The notes beneath the pieces were generated by a model. The model ran no database searches, was not told the origin of the DNA, and saw nothing but the letters and a program-made list of their open reading frames with translations. Source: Gammaproteobacteria bacterium (lineage in GTDB: Bacteria > Pseudomonadota > Gammaproteobacteria > Burkholderiales > Gallionellaceae). Taken from it: 64,000 nt of DNA. Each line of letters starts with the position of its first letter. The first letter of the stretch is position 1. The translations under genes and the position numbers were made by a program. Positions 8,655 to 18,500 of this stretch are shown in pieces. The stretch covers positions 248,001 to 312,000 of the forward strand of contig JAHJBC010000001.1 in assembly GCA_018813765.1 (NCBI GenBank). The letters are read 5' to 3'.

Positions 8655-10712
8655 CTAGCGCTTGCGCAATATCCTGCGCACTACAAACCGGTAAATGCCA
8701 CTCCACCATGGTGTTGAAGCCGCGCCTTTTTCTCGCCACTCCAGCAATTCATCAAGAGCCCGTTCAGGCGTCGTGAATTTCCCGCTGCTGCGGCTGATAT
8801 AGGTTGGATACAGGATCAGAACTCCTGCCACCATCTCATCCAGTGTCAAGCGACGGGTACGGCGCGTGAACGGAATGACATCTTCGGTCAACCCCCAGCC
8901 CGCATAGAACGGTTGGCCGTAGCAGACCACTTTTTTACCGCGCAGCAATGCCTCGAACCCCGCCAGCGAAGTCAGCGTATGCACCTCGTCGACCGCCAGC
9001 AGCAATTCTCCCATGCTTGCACTCGTCAGCATCTCGTCGCCCCAGCGTGCTGCGCCATCCTCGCCCTGGCCTTGTCGCCGCAGCCCTGCCACCACATCGG
9101 GATGCGGCTTGTACACGATCCAGGCATCAGGATTCGCCTCACGCACAGCGCGCAACAACTCCAGATTGCGTCGAATGCCCGGTGCCCCATAGGCAAGAGA
9201 GGCATCCGACTCCACCTGTCCCGGCACCAGTATCACGCGACTTCGTCCGGCCGGCCGCTGCCAGACGGTCGTGCCGACGTTGTATTTGGTCAGCCCTTCG
9301 GCCACCAGAAGCGCCTGCAGCATACGGGCACGCCCCTTCAATGCATCATCAAAATGTGCTTGCTGCAGAATCAGTTCCAGGTCGGAAGGACAGGTCGCAT
9401 CGTAATAGATGCCGTTACCATCCATCACCCACGATAGAGGGCGCACCAGATCCGCACCCAGACCGACCGAACGGATGAACCCATCCTCCAGCCTCAATAT
9501 CTTCACACCCGTCTCTGCAACCGGCTTCCTTCCCCACACAGCCAGCGTGGCACCGGAAGGGAGCGCGGCATCCCTGCGCACGAACCTGACATCGCTGCCC
9601 TGGAAGAAACTGCGCACGATCTCGCGCTTGTAGATCGAAAATCCCTTTGCATACACGACCGATGGGAACCTCGCTCGCATACGCTTTTGCAATCCCATCC
9701 ATTCAAGCACGCGCTCAGCCTCGCAGCGCAAGCCGGTCTCGGGGTCGATATAGCGGGGATAGTCCAGCAACGCCGCATGCACCAGCGCTTCCAGTAACAC
9801 CGGCTTGCGTCGCTCCGGCACGGGTAGTTCGTCCTGGGTCAGACCCCAGCCGGCATAAAACGGCATGCCGAATGTGCGCACCGGTTTACCCCATAACAGT
9901 CCTTCGAAGCCGATCTGCGAGGTCACTGTGTAGACCGCTTCGGCATGTTCGAGCAGAGAGACCGGATGCACATCCTCGCCCAACACCTGCACGCGCGGTT
10001 CGCGCGCCAGTTGCGCCAGATCGAAATGCCCTCGTTTGCGCCCGGCCATCACTTCGGGATGAACCTTGAGCAACACGGTGCATTGCGGATGCTCCGCCAA
10101 CGCAGCTGCAAGCATGCACTGAAAACTTGTTTCGTCCGCTAGCCCGTAGCGGATTGACGCATCGCCGCGAGTCTGATCGGCCACCAGCACGTAGCGTGTC
10201 GGCAACTCGTGCTCATAATCGCGCGTGTGGTTGTACTTGGATATCCGCGCGGCCCGCCATGCGGCGACAAGATTTCGGGCTCGGGCAAAATGTGCTTCAG
10301 ATTGGACGGATGAGATCAGGGACTCGAGTTGCGAGGGGGCCGTAGCATCGTAATAGATGCCGGTATCATCAACGACGACGGAAAGCGGCGGCTCCTGCGC
10401 GCCCAAGCCAACTGAGCGAAGGAAACCGTCTTCCAGACGCAGTAAGGGCAGGCGGTTTCGGGCCGCAAACTCCGCCGCAGCCTCGGCGCTCGGTTTACGT
10501 CCCCAAGCGATAACACCGCCACAAACTGCCGCATCCCGAACCTCCCGGCGATACCGCACAGCATGGCCGAGCAGGGAGGGCAATCCGCGCAAATGAGCTA
10601 CTGCCCGCGAAACCGCGATCAGCGGGGCAGCACTCTGTCCAGCAGTGGGTGCGCGTTCCTGCAAGGTCTCAGTCCGCCGACTTACGCAGCCGCAACGACC
10701 AGATCGCTCCAA
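8655..10712 (-). CDS. kpsC: Capsule beta-Kdo transferase KpsC (two-module)
   Basis: About 685 residues contain two related modules. The first has AWGRKPSAEAA, LEDGFLRSVGLG and DDTGIYYDAT (about residues 68-130). The second repeats AVWGRKPVAE, LEDGFIRSVGLG and DGNGIYYDAT (about residues 395-460). Each module ends with the VHTLTSLAGFEALLRGKKV type of motif. KpsC extends the poly-Kdo linker with alternating linkages on lyso-phosphatidylglycerol. The coordinates use a TTG start that overlaps cysQ by 31 bp. A TTG at 10664, just after the cysQ stop, gives a length closer to known KpsC proteins, and neither has a strong ribosome site. Confidence 0.92.
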   Translation of the reverse strand: MERSGRCGCVSRRTETLQERAPTAGQSAAPLIAVSRAVAHLRGLPSLLGHAVRYRREVRDAAVCGGVIAWGRKPSAEAAAEFAARNRLPLLRLEDGFLRSVGLGAQEPPLSVVVDDTGIYYDATAPSQLESLISSVQSEAHFARARNLVAAWRAARISKYNHTRDYEHELPTRYVLVADQTRGDASIRYGLADETSFQCMLAAALAEHPQCTVLLKVHPEVMAGRKRGHFDLAQLAREPRVQVLGEDVHPVSLLEHAEAVYTVTSQIGFEGLLWGKPVRTFGMPFYAGWGLTQDELPVPERRKPVLLEALVHAALLDYPRYIDPETGLRCEAERVLEWMGLQKRMRARFPSVVYAKGFSIYKREIVRSFFQGSDVRFVRRDAALPSGATLAVWGRKPVAETGVKILRLEDGFIRSVGLGADLVRPLSWVMDGNGIYYDATCPSDLELILQQAHFDDALKGRARMLQALLVAEGLTKYNVGTTVWQRPAGRSRVILVPGQVESDASLAYGAPGIRRNLELLRAVREANPDAWIVYKPHPDVVAGLRRQGQGEDGAARWGDEMLTSASMGELLLAVDEVHTLTSLAGFEALLRGKKVVCYGQPFYAGWGLTEDVIPFTRRTRRLTLDEMVAGVLILYPTYISRSSGKFTTPERALDELLEWREKGAASTPWWSGIYRFVVRRILRKR

Positions 10713-11488
10713 TCGACTGCGCTTTTGCCGTGAACCACAAAGAACGGATTGAGCGTGACCGACGGATTAGCGTAGGAGATCGGCTCGCCGCACAGTTGGA
10801 TCACCTTGCCACCGGCCTGTTCCACCACGCACTGCGCGGCGGCGGTATCCCACAGCGAAGTCAGTCCCAGTCTCGGATAGACATCGGCACTGCCTTCCGC
10901 AACCAGGCAGAACTTGAGCGAGCTCCCCATCGAGATCAGCTCATGCGCACCCAGGCGCTGTAGCAGAGCGGGAAGGGAATCTCCCGCGTGGGAACGGCTG
11001 CCAACAACGCGCCATGTCGAACCTTCCGCATGCGTGGACACATGGATGGCGACGCGCTTGCCATCCGCCTCCACCTTGAAAGCACCCACGCCACGCGCCG
11101 CAAGATAGGCGACATCAAGCACCGGCGCATACACCACGCCCAGCACCGGGCAACCATTCTCGATCAGGGCGATATTGACGGTGAATTCGCCGTTGCGCTT
11201 AACGAACTCCTTGGTACCGTCGAGCGGATCGACCAGCCAGTAGCTGCCCATGCCGGTATGGCCCTTGAATTCACCCACCGCCTCTTCCGACAGGATAGGC
11301 AACGACGGTTGCAACTGCGCCAGACGCGCGACGATGAGATGGTGAGCCGCCTCATCCGCCTCTGTCAGAGGTGAACTGTCCGCTTTCTCCTGCACCGCGA
11401 AATCCCTGGCATAAACGACCATGATCGCCGCGCCCGCATCACGCGCGATACACTCGACCTGCTCAAGCAGCTTCATACCGACGTCCAT
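10682..11488 (-). CDS. cysQ: 3'(2'),5'-bisphosphate nucleotidase CysQ
   Basis: The 268-residue inositol-monophosphatase-fold protein shows the metal-binding motifs SEEAV, DPLDGTKEFVKRNGEFTVNI and the C-terminal LWDTAAAQCVVEQAGG. It hydrolyses 3'-phosphoadenosine 5'-phosphate (PAP), the by-product of PAPS-dependent sulfotransferases, to AMP and so relieves product inhibition. The gene begins 3 bp after cysC and runs into kpsC, so the three are very likely one transcript. In this setting its role is probably PAP clearance during polysaccharide sulfation rather than general sulfate assimilation. Confidence 0.95.
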   Translation of the reverse strand: MDVGMKLLEQVECIARDAGAAIMVVYARDFAVQEKADSSPLTEADEAAHHLIVARLAQLQPSLPILSEEAVGEFKGHTGMGSYWLVDPLDGTKEFVKRNGEFTVNIALIENGCPVLGVVYAPVLDVAYLAARGVGAFKVEADGKRVAIHVSTHAEGSTWRVVGSRSHAGDSLPALLQRLGAHELISMGSSLKFCLVAEGSADVYPRLGLTSLWDTAAAQCVVEQAGGKVIQLCGEPISYANPSVTLNPFFVVHGKSAVDWSDLVVAAA

Positions 11489-11491
11489 GCG

Positions 11492-12103
11492 CTACTCCCG
11501 CACGATGCCGCGTTCACGCAGCAGTGCCATCACTTTGGCAACGGAATCTTCTATGCTGAGAGTGCCGGTCTCGATGGCCAGCTCTGGATCGACCGGTGCC
11601 TCATAGGGAGACGAGATGCCGGTGAAGTCCTTGATCTCGCCGGCGCGGGCGCGCTTGTACAAGCCTTTTACATCGCGCTGCTCGCATACATCGAGCGGAC
11701 AGTGGCAATAGATCTCGAGGAAATCGCCATGCGGCACCAGTGAGCGCACGCGCTCGCGGTCGCTGCGGAACGGCGAGATGAAAGCCGTCAGCGCGATCAC
11801 TCCCGCCTCCACGAACAGCTTGGACATCTCGCCCACGCGGCGGATATTCTCGATGCGGTCCTCGGCCGAGAAGCCCAGATCGGCGCACAGCCCGTGGCGC
11901 ACGTTGTCGCCGTCCAGCACAAAGGTATGGCAATGCATCTTGTGCAACTCTTCTTCCACAGCATGCGCCAGCGAAGATTTGCCCGCACCCGACAATCCGG
12001 TGAACCACAGGATCACCCCGCCATGACCGTTCATCTCTTCTCGACGCTTGCGCGTCACCGTGGCGTTATGCCATACTACGTTGCTCGACTTTTTCTGTTC
12101 CAT
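11492..12103 (-). CDS. cysC: Adenylylsulfate (APS) kinase
   Basis: The 203-residue kinase has the P-loop [11 protein letters not shown], the APS-binding region [16 protein letters not shown] and [13 protein letters not shown]. It phosphorylates APS to PAPS in the cytoplasm. A strong GGGGAAG ribosome site precedes the ATG. ATP sulfurylase genes (cysDN or sat) are not in the window, so APS must come from elsewhere. Location directly ahead of cysQ and kpsC, and within reach of five sulfotransferase-like genes, points to PAPS supply for sulfated polysaccharide. Confidence 0.96.
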   Translation of the reverse strand: MEQKKSSNVVWHNATVTRKRREEMNGHGGVILWFTGLSGAGKSSLAHAVEEELHKMHCHTFVLDGDNVRHGLCADLGFSAEDRIENIRRVGEMSKLFVEAGVIALTAFISPFRSDRERVRSLVPHGDFLEIYCHCPLDVCEQRDVKGLYKRARAGEIKDFTGISSPYEAPVDPELAIETGTLSIEDSVAKVMALLRERGIVRE

Positions 12104-12266
12104 CGTTCTTCCCCTATACGAACTTTACAAATGACTGTAGCGCCCAGGCAGCAGGATGCCGGACTGGAAGACCCGTTGCATCTTCAGCTACGCAGTGTCG
12201 GCATGAAGTGCGGGTTCTATATTGATTATCGGGATCGGACTTCTTTTGCGATTCCGGCCCAATCCG

Positions 12267-13265
12267 TTATTTCAGCAGATCGGCCGATGTACATGAGGCC
12301 GATTCCTCCAATTTTTTGGATTCTACCTCAGCATTGCGCAACAGACCCTGCCGAAATGGCTCATCCAGGGCCAGGCGCAGGATGGCGGCCACCCAATCCT
12401 CCAGCCGTAACGGGACGATCAGCCCCTGCACCTCATGTTCTACAATCCCGGAATATGCATCGCCCGGTGTATAGATACCTACCGCTCCGCTGCGCGTGAT
12501 GTCGAAGAATTTGGTATATGAGCGTGCCTGATTGAACGGCAGATCCAGCAACGGCGCCAGTCCGATATGCCGCCCCGGTGTGGCAATGTAGGACTGATAT
12601 GCAGGCCACTTCATTGGGTGTACCACATTTACGCGCGGCAGGCCGCGATACAAACGGTATACATCCTGCCCGCCGATGAGTTCGAATGCGATGCGCTCGT
12701 CGCTATGCAGCACCTCCTCCATCACCGGGCGCAGCCAGCGGATCTCGGCATCATGCGAGGCCGAGCCGTGGTAGAACACGCGGCGCACATCCGCCGGGTT
12801 CGCCAATGGCGCGGGCAGCACCAGCCGGGGACCCCAAGCCGCATACTTGTGCAGCAGGTACGGCGTAGACACCCACAACCGCGCCTCCATCCTCTGTAGC
12901 CACTCCCGCCGCCGCACCGACAATCGCCACAACTTGTAGCGGTAGCGTAGCGGCATCCCTGCCGAAGCGCCGGCATCGAGCACATCATCGTCCATGAAGA
13001 AGACCAGCGCGCGCAGGGAAGGACGGACCGACTCGACCAGGCGCATCCATGCTGTCGGCACATAGCGGATGAAAACCACCGTCGCCCCGACCAGTTCGGC
13101 CGGAGCGGGCAGTTCGGCGAAGCCGCAACGCATGACATTGCATGCGACACGCGAAACGGCGGGTAACACGAAGAAATCGGTGGAAGGATTGGGTTGCTCC
13201 TCGACCAGATACAGCCTGGCGACCTCGCCTGTCTTTTCCATGTCCGGCATATTCACTCCCGCCAT
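12267..13265 (-). CDS. Putative glycosyltransferase (GT-B fold, GT1/GT4-like)
   Basis: The 332-residue protein lacks a signal peptide. The N-terminal half contains VVFIRYVPTAWMRLV and a pair of acidic positions in FFMDDDVLDAG. The C-terminal half has FYHGSASHDAEIRWLRPVME, IGLAPLLDLPFNQARSYTKFFD and SGAVGIYTPGDAYSG, which resemble the donor side of GT4-type glycosyltransferases. The start has a GGAG site and overlaps the upstream GT2 gene by 13 bp. Donor and linkage are unknown. A 163-bp gap (12104-12266) separates it from cysC and holds nothing recognisable except the cysC ribosome site. Confidence 0.65.
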   Translation of the reverse strand: MAGVNMPDMEKTGEVARLYLVEEQPNPSTDFFVLPAVSRVACNVMRCGFAELPAPAELVGATVVFIRYVPTAWMRLVESVRPSLRALVFFMDDDVLDAGASAGMPLRYRYKLWRLSVRRREWLQRMEARLWVSTPYLLHKYAAWGPRLVLPAPLANPADVRRVFYHGSASHDAEIRWLRPVMEEVLHSDERIAFELIGGQDVYRLYRGLPRVNVVHPMKWPAYQSYIATPGRHIGLAPLLDLPFNQARSYTKFFDITRSGAVGIYTPGDAYSGIVEHEVQGLIVPLRLEDWVAAILRLALDEPFRQGLLRNAEVESKKLEESASCTSADLLK

Positions 13266-15412
13266 GGCTTCTCCACCATCGGCGCATGACTCAGGGAAAA
13301 ATCCGGTCGTTCATGGCTCAGGTTCGGGTTGTAATAGGGATCGTTCTGCAGCACCCGTTTCCAGCGCTTGCGCATATAAGCCACCTCTCGTCTGGCGCGT
13401 CGTTTCTTTTCCGGGGTCAGGTCTTTTCCGCGCGACACGGACTCGTGATGATACAACTCCGCATAAGGTGTCCAAACCACCCGATAGCCAGCCTCACGCA
13501 CACGCAGGCAATAATCAACATCGTTGAATGCCACCTGAAGGTGTTGCTCATCCAAACCACCTAATTCCTGATACAGGCTGCGCCATGTCAACATGCATGC
13601 AGCCGTCACAGCAGAAAGATCCTGCGCCGCCACAGCCCTGTTACAGTAACCCGGATTGGCGCGTTGCTGATATGCATGTGCATGATTGGCAATCCCGCCC
13701 ACACCGATCAAATCGCCGCCATGTTGAATTCGGCCATCCGGGTAATACAACTTTGCGCCTACCACCCCCACTTTGGTCTGAAGCAAATGTCCCAGCATTT
13801 CCTCCAGCCAATCCGGTGTGATGACCTCAGTATCGTTATTTAACAGGCACAACACCTCGCCTTGCGCCCGCCGAGCCGCAAAGTTATTGATTGCTGAAAA
13901 GTTGAATGGCGCATCAAAGTGCAGTACCCGCACTCTCATATCCTCGCCAACGGCCGCCAAATAGCCAAGCGCTTCAGGGTCCTTACTCTGATTGTCAATG
14001 ATAAGAATTTCATAATCCTGATAACGGCTCTTCTGCAATATGCTATCTACACATCGCTTGAGTAATTCAAGGCCATCGCGCGTCGGAACCAGAATGCTGA
14101 TCTTGGGCAATTTTTGTGGGAGGGCATAACGTACCCGGTAGACACCCGGAAAGGTCTCGTTCACAGATGCCTCGATCCCAAGACGAGACAGGTGCGCAGC
14201 AACGACTGCCGCCCCCCCCGCCTCCTCATTCCGAACGCGACGATGAATAAGGATTGCCGGAACATGACAGATACGCTCTGCCGAAAGCCCTTCGCTAACG
14301 CGCAACACAAGGTCGTGGCCATTACCAAAAACATCCGTCTCTCCCAGTCCGCCGGCCCGGATCAATTCGTCCGCCCGGTATACCGCCAAATGTCCAATAT
14401 ATTTTGTCGAGCGTAACAACTCTGGCGACCAGTCCGGCTTGAACTTCGGATCGCGACGCTCACCACCTGCTTCAATACTGTCTTCATCGGTGTAGATCAA
14501 CCCAGCCGCAGGAGAGGAGTTGATCACATTCGCAATCCAGTAAAGCGCATGCTCCGGCAATACATCACCGGCTTGAAGGATGGTGACATACGTATTGCTT
14601 TCCTGAAAAGGAATCCATGAACCAATCTGGCCATGATTCAAGATACAGACCTCGAAATTCCGGTACAACTGATTTTGAATGGAGTCCAGCGTGAGCTCTA
14701 CGCAGACGTTACCCTCTGTTGGTACAGCAACAAGCAATACAAACCGCGGTGAGACGGTAAAACGGTTGATGTGACGGTCAATCAATATTCGGTCTGCTCT
14801 GGAAAGGGTATCTGCATACTGTATCCATTGCGGATAAGTCGGAGCAGATGCATAAGTCCGCAGTTTCCCAGCAGCGGCATAGGCACCGGCCAGATCGAAA
14901 ATTGGGCGAGAAAATCCGAGACCGATCAGTTTCAGTTTCAAGAGTGGCTGACGCCATAGAACCGGCACGATACGCCTCAACATGCGAAATATTCGTTCTT
15001 TGGCCCCAATTGTTCGCATACAAAATGGAGATCGCAATATAGCGGGATACGAACGGGTTGGTGCCCACTGCATACCGACAATACCTCGCGGCAAAAAAAA
15101 CAGCTCAGGGGTAGAACCTTTGCGGGTTACAGGCACATCCACAGCGCACTCATCGCTATAACCGGCACCGACATCATAGAATAGTCTGGTCGTATGGTCT
15201 GCTTCATGGCTGGTAAAACAGGCCTCGATCGATACCCAGCCACAGGGCCAAAGTCCATTGGACGGTTCGATAACGAAGCGTTGGCTCAACTTCACGGGCA
15301 TATCGCTTGCAATTCGAGATCCTGAACTTTCAGGATCGAATGCCTGTCGAATCTGAAGATCGCATACCTGACGAAATACCTGCTGAAAGAATCTACTTGT
15401 CCCTGTTACCAT
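13253..15412 (-). CDS. Glycosyltransferase family 2 protein with two GT2-like modules
   Basis: The 719-residue protein has a divergent GT-A-like module at about residues 220-420 (VLLVAVPTEGNVCVELTLDS, LIYTDEDSIEAGG). A canonical GT2 module starts near residue 435 (PKISILVPTRDGLELLKR), with LLNNDTEVITPDWLEE as the metal/donor site and a C-terminal acceptor segment (LHHESVSRGKDLTPEKK-like). The organisation matches large GT2 proteins that build O-antigen or capsule chains. It leads the minus-strand operon that includes cysC, cysQ and kpsC, and diverges from the giant fusion gene at 15589. Two homopolymer tracts (T/A8 at 15093-15100, G/C8 at 14212-14219) lie inside it and are read in frame here. 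Confidence 0.85.
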   Translation of the reverse strand: MVTGTSRFFQQVFRQVCDLQIRQAFDPESSGSRIASDMPVKLSQRFVIEPSNGLWPCGWVSIEACFTSHEADHTTRLFYDVGAGYSDECAVDVPVTRKGSTPELFFLPRGIVGMQWAPTRSYPAILRSPFCMRTIGAKERIFRMLRRIVPVLWRQPLLKLKLIGLGFSRPIFDLAGAYAAAGKLRTYASAPTYPQWIQYADTLSRADRILIDRHINRFTVSPRFVLLVAVPTEGNVCVELTLDSIQNQLYRNFEVCILNHGQIGSWIPFQESNTYVTILQAGDVLPEHALYWIANVINSSPAAGLIYTDEDSIEAGGERRDPKFKPDWSPELLRSTKYIGHLAVYRADELIRAGGLGETDVFGNGHDLVLRVSEGLSAERICHVPAILIHRRVRNEEAGGAAVVAAHLSRLGIEASVNETFPGVYRVRYALPQKLPKISILVPTRDGLELLKRCVDSILQKSRYQDYEILIIDNQSKDPEALGYLAAVGEDMRVRVLHFDAPFNFSAINNFAARRAQGEVLCLLNNDTEVITPDWLEEMLGHLLQTKVGVVGAKLYYPDGRIQHGGDLIGVGGIANHAHAYQQRANPGYCNRAVAAQDLSAVTAACMLTWRSLYQELGGLDEQHLQVAFNDVDYCLRVREAGYRVVWTPYAELYHHESVSRGKDLTPEKKRRARREVAYMRKRWKRVLQNDPYYNPNLSHERPDFSLSHAPMVEKPWRE

Positions 15413-15588
15413 TAGCCAATGTCCCGATCACAATTTTCCCAACCCGTATGAACGGATTGTCCTACATTTATCGGCCGACCGTTACATGTCCGGTCCATAC
15501 TCCTGCTACATCCTCGCGACCATCCCAAACATTTCCGTATAATGCGCGGGTTTTCAAAAAATATTGATCAGAACAACTGGAGCCGAGT

Positions 15589-18500
15589 TTGTCCACGCCT
15601 AAGATAGGAATATTGGTCGCCGGAATGCACCGTAGTGGCACCTCGGCTGTCGCAAGATTGTTAAATATCCTGGGAGCAGCAGTACCAGGCAATCTAATGC
15701 CCCCCCATGCGGAGATTAACGCCAAAGGCTTCTGGGAATCATTTGATGTCTCTTCCCTGAACGACGCACTACTGGCAGGCCATCGCTCTCGCTGGGATGA
15801 CGTGCTCTCCATCCCTCTCGACGAACCTGGACAGGACAGTTGGCAGGACTTTGAAAGCAAGGCTACTGGACTGCTTGAGCGCGATTTCCTGCATGCGGAC
15901 ATGTTCGTGCTGAAGGACCCGCGCATCTGCCGCCTGCTGCCCTATTGGATACGCCTGTTCGAGCGTCTCTCAATCGAACCGCGCATCGTCATCCCGATCC
16001 GGCATCCACTCGAAGTCACTGCCTCACTAAAGCGTCGCGACAATTTTCCGGAAGAGAAGTCACTCTACTTGTGGCTACACCATTTAGTAGATACCGAGCG
16101 CGCCACCCGGAACGTGCCGCGCACTTTCATCCACTACGAGGATTTACTGGAGAATTGGCAAGATACGTGTGCACGTATCGCCAGCGAGCTGGGAGTAATC
16201 TGGCCTAACTCACCTGATTCGATCAAGGATGAAGCGAACGCCTTCCTGGATTCGCAATTGCGCCACCACCGCCGCGAGATCGATCAGCTGGCAGATACCT
16301 CCGCGATAGCGAAGTGGTCCAAAAAGCTCTATCTGGCATTGCAGCACAGTGATCGCGACATCTCATCTCTCATTGACCGAATCTATGCAGACATCGCCCC
16401 TGCGGAAGCGATGCTGGCGCCGATGCTTCAGGATACATTCAGGCAGCTCAAACAGATCGAGCACTCTTTCGCCGAATCCAAATCTTGGGGCAGCGAACTT
16501 GATACAAACCTTAAAAAAGCGCAGCAAGAATTCAATCGGCTTAGCCTTGAGTTCGACGAAAAGACCTATCACGTCGGGTTGCTGCAAGATGAAACTGCGC
16601 AACTCAAGGCGTCGCTTTCCTCGGCGGCTAATGCACTCGACGCACGCAATTCTGAACTGAAGAACACGCAGCAGGCATTCAAGCAGCTTGCCGACGAGAG
16701 CGATACGAAATCCCTGCATGTCAGCATGCTCTTGGAAGAAGCCGCGCAACTCAAGGCATCGCTTTCCTCGGCGGAAAATGCACTCGACGCACGCAATATT
16801 GAACTGAAGAACACACAGCAGGCATTCAAGCAGCTTGCCGACGAGAGTGACGCGAAATCCCTGCATGTCAGCACGCTCTTGGAAGAAGCCGCGCAACTCA
16901 AGGACTCTCTCGCCGCCACGCAGGAGTTGCTTGTTGTCCGCACTACTGAGCTCCAGGATTCCAAACAAAAACTATCTGCCTCGAACTCCACGAACCAAGC
17001 CGGGCTGTTCCTGCTGCAAGGTGCCACCCGCCGCATAACCGAGGCCGACGCAGCCATACACACGCTAATCGCCGCACAAGGCCAGCACAAACGCCGCGCC
17101 GCGTTCTGGAAAAGGAATAAGGACCTCCGTCTGCTGGAAAACACGCCGCTGTTCGACAGCGCGTTTTACCTTTCCTCTCATCCGGAAGTACTCTCATCGG
17201 GGTTTACGCCGCAAGAACACTACCTGAAGCTCGGAGCCGGCAGAGGTTGGGATCCGCACCTCCTGTTTAGCACAAGCTGGTATCTGGAGAAATACCGAGA
17301 TGTCGCCCAGCGGGGAATGAACCCCCTAGTGCATTTCCTGCGCTGCGGTGCAAAAGAAAAGCGGTCGCCGCACCCGTTGTTCGACATAGAGCTGTATCAA
17401 TCAGCCTATCCGCAGGCTGCCACATCCGGCATGAATGCGCTCGAACATTACCTGCAGATTGGCGGTCCGAATGGCTTCCGTCCCCATTGGTTGTTCGACG
17501 GAAAAGCCTATCTGGAGGCCTACCCGGAAGTCAGGGAAACAGGCAGCAACCCGCTGTTGCACTACCTGCAAATCGGACACCTCAAAAACTACCGCCCTCA
17601 CTGGGCTTTCGATCCAACCTATTATCTGGGTCAAATTCAAAGTGTGGTCGAGCCGGGGGTGCCAGCGCTACTGCATTTTGTCACCAAGGGCGCAAAACTG
17701 CGAATGAACCCGAGTGCGGAATTCGATACCGCCGCATTCTTGCAGCAATATCCATTCCTCGAATCCTGCAATGAGAATCCGCTGGAATATTACGTACAGG
17801 CACAAGACAACCAGGCAGTGTTCAACCCTCCTGCTTTATCCTCTCCCATAACAAGCGTCGAGGTACCTACCACACCAATCCACAACGAAGAGCCCGGAAG
17901 CCCGTTGCCCGCTTTCATGGACTTTCTCTATGACGAATTTGGTGAGGTGTTGCGAACCGAGATCATCTCCCGCATGCAACGCTTTCACTTGCCGTTTACG
18001 AGCGAAAAGATCGCCCCCAAGCCGGCAGAAAACGATATCCCCTTGTGGCTTGAGGAGATCCACTCGCTCTCGAACGCTGCTCCGACAACCGTGCAACCGG
18101 ATGTCTCCATCGTCATCCCGGTGTACAACCAGCTCCCATTCACGCTGGCCTGCATTCATTCCGTGCTGTCATCCAGAACAAATTACAGCTACGAGATCAT
18201 CGTTGCCGATGACCGTTCCACCGACCGGACCACCGACATCTTCTCGCAGGGCGTCGGTCGGATACGCCATGTACTCGGCGAACAGAATCAGGGTTTCATC
18301 CGCAACTGCAACAATGCCGCAAAACATGCCAGGGGCCGTTATCTCGTCCTGCTCAACAACGACACTATCGTACTGCCGGGTTGGCTGGATGAACTGATCG
18401 GCACGCTGGATACCGATCCCGACATCGGGCTGGTCGGCTCCAAACTCCTGTACCCGGATGGTCGACTGCAGGAATCCGGCGGCATCATTTTCGGTGACGG

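Noticed and set aside
8655-10712. Two separate kpsC genes
   Set aside because: The two similar halves are one continuous frame, as in known two-module KpsC proteins.
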